A model generated the notes under the pieces. That model was not told where the DNA came from and ran no database searches. It saw only the letters and a list, made by a program, of their open reading frames with translations. DNA of 10,511 nt from Streptomyces sp. WM6378. GTDB lineage: Bacteria > Actinomycetota > Actinomycetes > Streptomycetales > Streptomycetaceae. Below, piece after piece: positions 1 through 4,860 of the stretch. Numbering within the stretch: position 1 is the stretch's first letter; each line of letters opens with the position of its first letter. The stretch is from positions 1 to 10,511 of the forward strand of contig NZ_LGDD01000049.1 in the NCBI RefSeq assembly GCF_001279695.1, given 5' to 3'. The position numbers and the translations under genes are program-made.

Positions 1-20
1 GCTGCGCGCTGTGCAAAGAC

Positions 21-248
21 AAGCCTCGCTACGCTCGGCTTGAACCCCCGTGCTGCGCACGGGGGTTGCTCCCGCTTCGCGGGAGCCCAGCCCGCTGGGC
101 TGGTGAAGTCCTACGCTTCGCTTCAGACTTCAAGCCCGGCCTTGCCGGGCAGAAACCGGCCGCTACGCGGCCTAAAGGCAGGTTCGCTGCGCTCCCCCGC
201 CTCGCCTTTCCGGCTTCGCCTCCAAGCCTCAGGCCCGCCACGCGGGCC
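21..248. repeat. Array of short perfect palindromes with 3-nt loops (telomere-like)
   Basis: About eight hairpins follow each other almost without gaps. Perfect stems with 3-base loops are at 43-67 (11 bp, loop TGC), 68-86 (8 bp, TTC), 87-103 (7 bp, GCT), 134-150 (7 bp, CTT), 158-172 (6 bp, TAC) and 232-248 (7 bp, CAC). Looser ones are at 21-41 (5-bp outer stem with an inner GCTACGC), 104-132 (7-bp arms TGAAGTC/GACTTCA) and 174-209 (AAAGGC/GCCTTT). Stem sequences differ, so this is not one unit repeated. The design (tandem palindromes with tight trinucleotide loops, GCTTCGC/GCTGCGC cores) is known from ends of Streptomyces linear chromosomes and plasmids. Similar arrays might also occur internally, and the window starts inside GCTGCGC sequence, so the left limit is unknown. 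Structure certain; telomere identity uncertain. Confidence 0.8.
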
Positions 249-337
249 AAGCTGGCTGTGAGAATGGGGCGCTTGGTTGTTGCGAAGGATGGCCACTTGG
301 TCCCCGCCCAAGGTAGTTCAGGTGAGCTCGCAAACAT

Positions 338-372
338 CACCTGCATGACCCGCCTCATGCAGGTGGGTCATG
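338..372. promoter_or_regulatory. Two mutually exclusive hairpins in the leader
   Basis: CACCTGCATGA (338-348) pairs perfectly with TCATGCAGGTG (355-365) across a 6-base loop. CATGACCC (344-351) pairs just as perfectly with GGGTCATG (365-372). The stems share bases and cannot form together, an arrangement seen in attenuators and also in protein-binding dyads. If the TAGAAT at 403-408 is the promoter, these hairpins lie upstream of the transcript and would be operator sites rather than RNA structures. Confidence 0.5.
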
Positions 373-429
373 GATCCGCCGGAGACAAAGTGATGCACCA
401 TGTAGAATCTCTCCATCACAAGGAACCCC

Positions 430-450
430 GGCGCGCCAGCTGGGCGCCGC
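430..450. promoter_or_regulatory. Leader palindrome with one bulged base
   Basis: CGGCGC (430-435) and CCAG (437-440) are mirrored by CTGG (441-444) and GCGCCG (445-450), with only G436 unpaired, so the segment is a near-perfect 10-bp dyad. It lies about 90 bases before the hydrolase start. It could be an operator or part of a 5' leader; no T-run follows, so it does not look like an intrinsic terminator. Confidence 0.45.
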
Positions 451-536
451 TGTGGGTTGGATCACGGTTGAGGTTGACCTTGGGGCAGGGTGGAGGCTCT
501 TCGCAGCGGCACGACAATGCGAAGGAGCCAACCACT

Positions 537-1631
537 ATGTCCACCACTGCTTCCGGACAGGGACAGGACCGCCCGCAGTTGCAGGCGGTGATCGAGGAGT
601 TGGTCGAGTCCGATTTCGTCGGGGTGCAACTGCGGGTGCACGACGAGCAGGGCGAGTGGGTCGGCAGCGCCGGCGTGCGGGAGCTGGGGCAGAGCGCCAA
701 GCCGCTGGCCGACGGGCACTTCCGCATCGGCAGCAGCACCAAGAGCTTCGTCGCCACCTCAGTGCTCATGCTGGTGGCCGAGGGCCGGATAGGCCTGGAC
801 TCCCCGGCCGATGACTACCTGCCCGAGTTCGGTCTCGACCGGCGGATCACGGTGCGGATGTTGCTGCAGCACACCAGCGGGATCTTCAACCACACCGGCG
901 AGCTCTACGAGGACGGGACGATCGTGCTGGGGGTTCCTTGGCAGGGCAAGGAGTGGGTAGACAACCGGTTCCACACCTACCGGCCCGAAGAGCTCGTACG
1001 GCTGTCGTTATCCAAGCCGGCGCGGTTCGCCCCGGGTACGGGCTGGAGCTACTCAAACACCAACTACGTACTGGCCCGGCTGGTGGTCGAGAGGGTCACC
1101 GGGCGTTCGTTCAGGGAGGAGTTGCAGCGGCTGGTCCTGGGGCCGCTGGGGATGACCGGCACTGTGGCACCGGGCGCGTCACCGGAGATCCCCGAGCCGC
1201 ACAACCACGGCTACTACCGCTACGAGGACGCCGGGCAGGAGCGGACTGTCGATGTCACCCGCCAGAACCCGTCCTGGGTCGGAGCCGGTGGTGACTTGAT
1301 CTCGACCACTCAGGACCTGCACACGTTCATCTCCGCCCTGATGGGCGGCAGGCTCCTGCCGGCCGAACTGCTGGCCGAGATGCGCAGGCCGGAGGCCACG
1401 GTCGGTTACGGCCTGGGGGTGTTCGCCCAGGAGACGGGCAGCGGCACCGTCTTCCACCACAACGGCGCCATCATGGGGTCGGCGGCGCTGATGTACAGCT
1501 CCTCCGACGGCAGCAGGACCCTGACCGCCGGGCTTACCTGGGTGGACGATGCCGAACTGGCGATAGCCCCGGCATTCCAGGCCGCCCAGCGGCGTTTCGT
1601 CGACGCGGTGTTCTGCGGCAAGGTGGGCTGA
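537..1631 (+). CDS. S12-type serine hydrolase (beta-lactamase / DD-peptidase-like), copy 1
   Basis: A 364-residue protein of the beta-lactamase-related serine hydrolase family (class C / D-Ala-D-Ala carboxypeptidase fold). The three family motifs are visible: SSTK at 66-69 (nucleophile Ser66, Lys69), YSN at 172-174, and HNG at 308-310 in the place of the KTG box. Members cleave or transfer acyl, ester or peptide groups, and the substrate cannot be predicted from these motifs. No signal peptide or membrane segment is seen, so it appears cytoplasmic, unlike secreted DD-peptidases. The ATG at 537 is chosen because AAGGAG (522-527) sits 9 bases upstream and the paralogue at 2534-3664 begins the same way; the frame stays open upstream to 66, but that part reads as non-coding. 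Its stop overlaps the start of the MerR gene by one base. Family assignment firm, role unknown. Confidence 0.9.
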   Translation: MSTTASGQGQDRPQLQAVIEELVESDFVGVQLRVHDEQGEWVGSAGVRELGQSAKPLADGHFRIGSSTKSFVATSVLMLVAEGRIGLDSPADDYLPEFGLDRRITVRMLLQHTSGIFNHTGELYEDGTIVLGVPWQGKEWVDNRFHTYRPEELVRLSLSKPARFAPGTGWSYSNTNYVLARLVVERVTGRSFREELQRLVLGPLGMTGTVAPGASPEIPEPHNHGYYRYEDAGQERTVDVTRQNPSWVGAGGDLISTTQDLHTFISALMGGRLLPAELLAEMRRPEATVGYGLGVFAQETGSGTVFHHNGAIMGSAALMYSSSDGSRTLTAGLTWVDDAELAIAPAFQAAQRRFVDAVFCGKVG

Positions 1632-2407
1632 TGAGGAACGGGGTCACGATCGGGCAGGCGGCGTCGTTCGTCGGCGTCACGGTGAAGACGGTGCGGCACT
1701 ACCACAAGCTCGGCCTGGTCGCGGAGCCGGAACGTGACGGCTCCGGCTATCGGCGGTACGGGTCCGGCGAGTTGCTGCAGCTGGTGCAGGTACGGACGCT
1801 GGCTGCCGCCGGTGTGCCGCTGGCCGAGATCGGGCCCATGCTCGATGCCGACGCCGCTCGGTTCGGCGCCGCGCTCGCCGATGTCGAGCACCAACTCACC
1901 GAACGTATCGATGAGTTGGTCGCCCGCCGCGACACGCTGCACCGGCTCGCCGACGGCGACCGGGCCCTGTTGCCCGACCGCGCCTGCGCGCTTCTGGACC
2001 GGATGCCAGGCCTCGGTTTCAGCCCCGACTACGTGGCCGTGCAACGCGAAGCCCTGGTGCTGGCCCGGGCGCTGGTGCCGCAGGGCTTCGACGGCTTCCT
2101 GGCCCAGTTCGAGCACGGGCTCGACGACCCCGAGCACATCGATCTGATCAAGCGCGGCTGGGAGGCCCGGGCCTGGGAACCGGACGACCCGAGGATCGAG
2201 GAACTGGCGGCCGCCATGGCCGACCGCTACCTCGCCAACCCCGCACTGCTGGGCGATCACGCCAGCCTGGAGGCATGGGCCAAGGCATCGGCCCAGTACA
2301 AGCTGATCAACAACCACCGCGAGGAGCAGGCGCCGGTCGCGGCCCGTCTGACGGCCCTCACCGAGGCCAAGTTGCGCGCTGCAGGCGCACCCATGCCGCA
2401 CCGATGA
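1631..2407 (+). CDS. MerR-family transcriptional regulator
   Basis: A 258-residue regulator. Residues 6-50 form the MerR winged helix-turn-helix, with TIGQAA at 6-11, the TVKTVRHYHKLGLV helix and turn at 17-30, and GYRRYG at 39-44. A helical dimerisation segment follows (about 80-108, including ERIDELVARRDTLHRL). The C-terminal 145 residues are mostly helical with a Trp/Glu-rich stretch (177-190), probably an effector-binding domain; it lacks the clustered cysteines of metal-sensing MerR proteins, so a small organic ligand is more likely. Its ATG overlaps the hydrolase TGA in TGATG, giving translational coupling, so the two are expected to be made together. It may control its own operon, but no textbook MerR promoter (19-20-base spacer with a dyad) is evident upstream of 537. 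Confidence 0.92.
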   Translation: MRNGVTIGQAASFVGVTVKTVRHYHKLGLVAEPERDGSGYRRYGSGELLQLVQVRTLAAAGVPLAEIGPMLDADAARFGAALADVEHQLTERIDELVARRDTLHRLADGDRALLPDRACALLDRMPGLGFSPDYVAVQREALVLARALVPQGFDGFLAQFEHGLDDPEHIDLIKRGWEARAWEPDDPRIEELAAAMADRYLANPALLGDHASLEAWAKASAQYKLINNHREEQAPVAARLTALTEAKLRAAGAPMPHR

Positions 2408-2533
2408 CGAGCTGCACCGGCGCTGTCGCAGCGCAACCGGTCCGCTGCTGCCGGGCGCGCCGGGCGGTGGTCCGCGCTCTCCCGCCGCTGAACTGGACGA
2501 GTGGGCCGCCCCGGCAGCGCGCTCAGGCGGCGG
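2408..2533. terminator. Convergent intergenic gap with a small hairpin
   Basis: This gap lies between the converging MerR and second hydrolase genes. GCGCTG (2420-2425) and CAGCGC (2429-2434) form a 6-bp stem with loop TCG, 13 bases after the MerR stop. There is no T-run, as is common in actinomycetes. It may end transcription from the left; nothing else is recognisable in the gap. Confidence 0.35.
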
Positions 2534-3664
2534 CTAGTGGCCCGGCTCGGCGGTGTCGGCCGACGCCGTCCGCCCGCCGCCGAACACCTCTTGGACGAGG
2601 CTTTGTGCTGCCTTCTGGAACGGCACCGCCATGGACAGTGCGGCGTCGTCGACGTAGTTCAGCGCGGCGGTCAGGGTCTTGCTGCCGTCGGGCGTGCTGT
2701 ACATCAGCGCCGCGTGGCCCGCCATGCCGCCGTTGTGGGTGATGACGGTGCCGCCGTCCTCGCCCGTGCTCTGCACGAACACTCCCAGGCCGTAACCGGC
2801 CTTGGGGTGCGGCGTGCACATCTCGGCCAGCAGTTCGGCCGGCAGGAGCCTGCCGCCCATCAGCGCGGAGATGAACGTGTGGAGGTCCTGGGTCGTGGAG
2901 ATCATGTCTCCGCCGGTGGAGATCCAGGAGGGGTTCTGGCGGGTGACGTCGACCGTCCGCTCCTGCCCCGCGTCCTCGTACCGGTAGTAGGCCCGGGTGT
3001 GCGGTTCGGGGATGTCCGGGCTGGTTTCCGGCACCACGGTGTCCGACAGCCCGAGCGGCCCCAGGATCAGCCGCTGCATCTCCTCGGCGAACGAGTGGCC
3101 GGTGACGTTCTCGATCAGCAGCCTGGCCAGCAGGTAGTTGGTGTTGGAGTAGCTCCAGTCCGTGCCCGGCTCGAACCGCGCCGGCTTGGACAGTGCCAGC
3201 CGTGCCAGCTCTTCCGGCCGGTAGGTCGTGAACCGGTTGTCCACCCACTCCTGGCCTGCGGTCGTGGCGGGGATTCCCGGCGCGAACGTCCCGTCGTCGT
3301 AGTACTCGCCGGTGAAGTTGAACACCCCGCTGGTGTGCTGCAGCAGCATCCGTACCGTGATCCTGGGGTCGAGACCGAGCCCGGGCAGGTGGTCGACCGC
3401 CGAGGCGTCCAGCGCGATCGTGCCCTCGGCCACCAGTCGCAGCACCATGGCCGCAGTGAACGTCTTGGTGTTGCTGCCGATCCGCACGTATCCGTTCGTC
3501 GGCGGTTTCGCGCTGTTGCCCAGTTCACGCACTCCGGCGCTGCCGACCCACTCGCCCCGCTCGTCGTGCACCCGCATCGTCACCCCGGTGAAACCGGATT
3601 CGGTCATTTCCTCGATGAGGCTCTGGAGCTCCGGGCGGTCCTGGTCGGTCAGGATGCTGGACAT
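2534..3664 (-). CDS. S12-type serine hydrolase, copy 2
   Basis: A 376-residue paralogue of the hydrolase at 537-1631, collinear along its full length and very similar between residues about 100 and 300. Motifs: SNTK at 64-67 (Ser64 nucleophile, Lys67), YSN at 172-174, HNG at 310-312 in the KTG position. As in copy 1 there is no signal peptide. The ATG at 3664 is preferred because AAGGAG lies 9 bases upstream, exactly as in copy 1, and both proteins then start Met-Ser and align from the DRP..LQ segment; an in-frame ATG at 3700 would add 12 unmatched residues. It follows DUF4097 copy A on the same strand after 104 bases, so the two may be cotranscribed. An extra C-terminal tail (about 363-376) is absent from copy 1. 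Substrate unknown. Confidence 0.9.
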   Translation of the reverse strand: MSSILTDQDRPELQSLIEEMTESGFTGVTMRVHDERGEWVGSAGVRELGNSAKPPTNGYVRIGSNTKTFTAAMVLRLVAEGTIALDASAVDHLPGLGLDPRITVRMLLQHTSGVFNFTGEYYDDGTFAPGIPATTAGQEWVDNRFTTYRPEELARLALSKPARFEPGTDWSYSNTNYLLARLLIENVTGHSFAEEMQRLILGPLGLSDTVVPETSPDIPEPHTRAYYRYEDAGQERTVDVTRQNPSWISTGGDMISTTQDLHTFISALMGGRLLPAELLAEMCTPHPKAGYGLGVFVQSTGEDGGTVITHNGGMAGHAALMYSTPDGSKTLTAALNYVDDAALSMAVPFQKAAQSLVQEVFGGGRTASADTAEPGH

Positions 3665-3768
3665 GGTGGTGTGCTCCTTGGGAACTGGTGCGGAATTCAT
3701 CGGAGTTGAGCTGAACGGAATGCGAACTGAACGGATGGGTCCGTCGGCGGGCCCGAGGGGTGCCCCTC
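3665..3768 (-). promoter_or_regulatory. Spacer between DUF4097 copy A and hydrolase 2
   Basis: Directly after the DUF4097 stop (transcribed leftward) GAGGG/CCCTC arms at 3755-3768 form a short hairpin with a 4-base loop, possibly a weak terminator or processing site. CTGAACGGA occurs twice as a direct repeat, at 3711-3719 and 3727-3735, 16 bases apart, a spacing near 1.5 helical turns. This could be an activator or repressor site for a separate hydrolase promoter. No clear -35/-10 pair is visible. Confidence 0.35.
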
Positions 3769-4461
3769 TTACAGGCTGCGGGCGGTGATGTCTCCGTAGC
3801 CGGTGGTCGCGTGGATGTTCAGGCCGGCGGCAGCGCCGTCGGTGTTCTTGAGCGTGTTGTGGATCCGGCCGTATCCGGTGCCCGCGTCGAGCGAGGCGGA
3901 GACACCGCGGGCGGCGCCGACCGCGATCGCCCCGTGCTCGGTGCGCAGCGTGACCGTGCCGCGCACGGCCTCGGCGACCTGGAGGTCGCCCTTCTGGGTG
4001 CTGATCTCGGCCGGGCCGCCCAGGCGGCCGACCGAGATGTCGCCGGCCTGGAGGGTGAGGCGGGCGCTCGCGGTCTCGTCGAGCTTGACCGTGGCCTGCG
4101 CGCCCTCGAAGGTGACGTCACCGAGCCGTCCGACGCCCCGGAGTTCGGACAGGGCCGCAGCCACCTCGACGCAGGAGCCCGCGGGCAGTTGGACGGTCAC
4201 CTCGACGGATCCGGAGTGGCCGAGGAGCCGGTTCTTGGCCGGTGCGGCCCCGACCCGCAGGACGCCGTCGCGGTACGCGACCGTGATCTGCTCCGCCGCC
4301 TTCGCGTCGCGGCTCCTGGAGGGGTTGGCGGGCAGGACCTCGACGGTGGTGTCGGCCCGGTCGGCGGCGATGAACTGAATGCGTCCCGCGGGGATGTCGA
4401 GAACGGCGGAGATCGGGGCGGGGGTGTCGAACTTCTGCGTGGTGCTCAGGTTCTTCTGCAT
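3769..4461 (-). CDS. DUF4097-family beta-strand repeat protein, copy A
   Basis: A 230-residue protein resembling the DUF4097 family: serial short beta strands with recurring G-D/S-I-x-V and T-V-x-L patterns, expected to fold as a beta-helix or solenoid. Examples are DISVGRLGG, GDLQVAEAVRGTVTL and the C-terminal TGYGDITARSL. No signal peptide, catalytic motif or membrane segment is seen. The function of such proteins in actinomycetes is not established. It is a full-length paralogue of copy B (8976-9644), with a small N-terminal insertion after MQK. A 35-base stretch (4046-4080) is identical, inverted, to 9336-9370. AAGGAG at 4470-4475 lies 8 bases before the ATG. Its promoter region is also duplicated from copy B. 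Hydrolase 2 lies downstream on the same strand. Family good, role unknown. Confidence 0.85.
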   Translation of the reverse strand: MQKNLSTTQKFDTPAPISAVLDIPAGRIQFIAADRADTTVEVLPANPSRSRDAKAAEQITVAYRDGVLRVGAAPAKNRLLGHSGSVEVTVQLPAGSCVEVAAALSELRGVGRLGDVTFEGAQATVKLDETASARLTLQAGDISVGRLGGPAEISTQKGDLQVAEAVRGTVTLRTEHGAIAVGAARGVSASLDAGTGYGRIHNTLKNTDGAAAGLNIHATTGYGDITARSL

Positions 4462-4483
4462 CGTGCGCGCTCCTTCAGCCCGT

Positions 4484-4503
4484 CGTTTCTGACATTAGAA
4501 ACG
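4484..4503 (-). promoter_or_regulatory. Dyad at the transcription start of DUF4097 copy A
   Basis: CGTTTCT (4484-4490) and AGAAACG (4497-4503) form a perfect 7-bp dyad with a 6-base spacer, overlapping the edge of the -10 element and the expected start of transcription. Copy B has a dyad at the same place and spacing (8938-8953) with a different sequence, TTTCC-N6-GGAAA. One innermost base pair differs as a matched change (T-A in A, C-G in B), which suggests the pairing or dyad symmetry itself is kept. Confidence 0.5.
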
Positions 4504-4529
4504 CTACGTTGCATTCATTGATCCAGCAA
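4501..4529 (-). promoter_or_regulatory. Promoter of DUF4097 copy A
   Basis: Read leftward: -35 TTGCTG (complement of 4524-4529), 17-base spacer, -10 TAGCGT (complement of 4501-4506). It matches the copy B promoter (TTGCCA-N17-TAGCTT) in position, spacing and most bases, including the 16-base identity ATGAATGCAACGTAGC (4503-4518 here, 8921-8936 in B). This conservation makes the call stronger than hexamer matches alone. Confidence 0.65.
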
Positions 4530-4629
4530 CATGCACGTTGCGCGAAATCACCATTGGTGCAGGTCAAGGCCGGAAAATCGTTGCAACCATCCTGAGGGTA
4601 ACGCAACAATCCCAGCGCGTGCGTTGCAA
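4507..4629. promoter_or_regulatory. GTTGCAAC-type operator cluster, copy A
   Basis: Several related sites are spread over about 120 bases: GTTGCAT at 4508-4514, the dyad GCAAC-N6-GTTGC at 4526-4541 overlapping the -35, CGTTGCAAC at 4579-4587, GCAAC at 4603-4607 and GTTGCAA at 4623-4629. The same sites occur in the same order, inverted, in the region beside the two-HTH regulator (8809-8932), while the bases between them have drifted. This looks like an operator array for one regulator, most simply the product of 8009-8743. Confidence 0.6.
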
Positions 4630-4653
4630 TGAGATGGAAGTGAACGCTATAGC
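4624..4653 (+). promoter_or_regulatory. Orphan rightward promoter (relic of the regulator promoter)
   Basis: TTGCAA (4624-4629), 18-base spacer, TATAGC (4648-4653). CGTTGCAATGA and GAACGCTAT, 9 bases apart, are shared exactly with the promoter of the two-HTH regulator at 8785-8814. Here no gene follows: rightward lie only terminator repeats and then the MMPL gene on the opposite strand. It appears to be a leftover of duplication, and it may be inactive because the last -10 base is C rather than T. Confidence 0.5.
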
Positions 4654-4719
4654 GGAGCCAGTAAAGGGCTCCGCGCCCCGCAGCCCGGGGGTACGGCCGG
4701 GCCGGACGGGCAACACCGC

Positions 4720-4747
4720 GGCCCGGCGGGTACGTAACCGCCGGGCC
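4720..4747. terminator. Hairpin terminator, distal copy
   Basis: GGCCCGGCGG (4720-4729) and CCGCCGGGCC (4738-4747) form a 10-bp GC-only stem with an 8-base loop. It is the second of two tandem terminators beyond the MMPL stop (4861, leftward) and could also stop leakage from the orphan rightward promoter. No T-run is present. Confidence 0.65.
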
Positions 4748-4810
4748 ATGGAAGCGAGTTGACGGGACGTCAGACCAGGAGCCAGGCTCGTCCCGCCTCG
4801 GACAACACCG

Positions 4811-4839
4811 CGGCCCGGCGGTTGGCAACCGCCGGGCCG
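4811..4839. terminator. Hairpin terminator, proximal to MMPL
   Basis: CGGCCCGGCGGTT (4811-4823) and AACCGCCGGGCCG (4827-4839) form a perfect 13-bp stem with loop GGC, 21 bases beyond the MMPL stop codon. It is a very stable structure and the most likely end of the MMPL transcript. Confidence 0.75.
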
Positions 4840-4860
4840 GGAACGCGAACTGATGGAGCG

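Larger units (their letters stand above)
249..536 (+). other. Gene-free leader upstream of the first serine hydrolase
   Basis: No ORF here has a convincing start or family resemblance. Open frames run through from the hairpin array, but their translations are low-complexity Arg/Pro/Ala-rich. The stretch holds two hairpin structures (338-372 and 430-450) and a possible -10 hexamer TAGAAT at 403-408, which has no good -35 partner at 16-18 bases. A TTGACC at 475-480 would make a -35, but nothing like a -10 follows at 17-20 bases. The hydrolase promoter is therefore not firmly placed. Confidence 0.5.
3769..4656 (-). repeat. Inverted duplication: DUF4097 gene plus control region (arm A)
   Basis: This arm matches, in reverse orientation, 8782-9644 (arm B): the DUF4097 gene, its leader, promoter, operator cluster and the outward regulator promoter. 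Exact blocks include 4046-4080 with 9336-9370 (35 bases) and 4503-4518 with 8921-8936 (16 bases). The arms have diverged clearly elsewhere, so the duplication is not recent, or it arose by transfer of a related locus. Confidence 0.75.
4654..4860. other. Non-coding stretch downstream of the MMPL gene
   Basis: This stretch follows the orphan promoter and holds the two terminator hairpins described separately, each preceded by the same CAACACCGCGGCCCGGCGG sequence (4711-4729 and 4803-4821). No remnant of a regulator reading frame is recognisable after the promoter. Confidence 0.5.

Noticed and set aside
21..248. CRISPR array
   Set aside because: The hairpins have different sequences and lengths and lack a constant repeat and regular spacers.
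29..358. Leftward 109-codon open frame across the hairpin array
   Set aside because: Half of it lies in palindromes. The non-repetitive part could be a decayed repeat or gene end, but no domain or ribosome site supports coding.
475..500. MerR-type promoter (TTGACC with a long spacer) before hydrolase 1
   Set aside because: The -35-like hexamer is good, but no -10 is found at 17-20 bases and the dyad symmetry is weak.
66..536. N-terminal extension of hydrolase 1 up to position 66
   Set aside because: The frame is open but runs through the palindrome array and gives low-complexity sequence. The ATG at 537 has a good AAGGAG site and matches the start of the paralogue.
1406..2401. 331-codon leftward open frame opposite the MerR gene
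   Set aside because: Antisense shadow of the MerR gene and the hydrolase end; the rightward frame has a textbook MerR DNA-binding domain.
3662..3700. Upstream ATG at 3700 for hydrolase 2
   Set aside because: The extra 12 residues do not match the paralogue, and the ATG at 3664 has the AAGGAG site at the same 9-base distance as in copy 1.
2501..3709. 402-codon rightward open frame opposite hydrolase 2
   Set aside because: Antisense shadow; the leftward frame has all three serine hydrolase motifs and a ribosome site.
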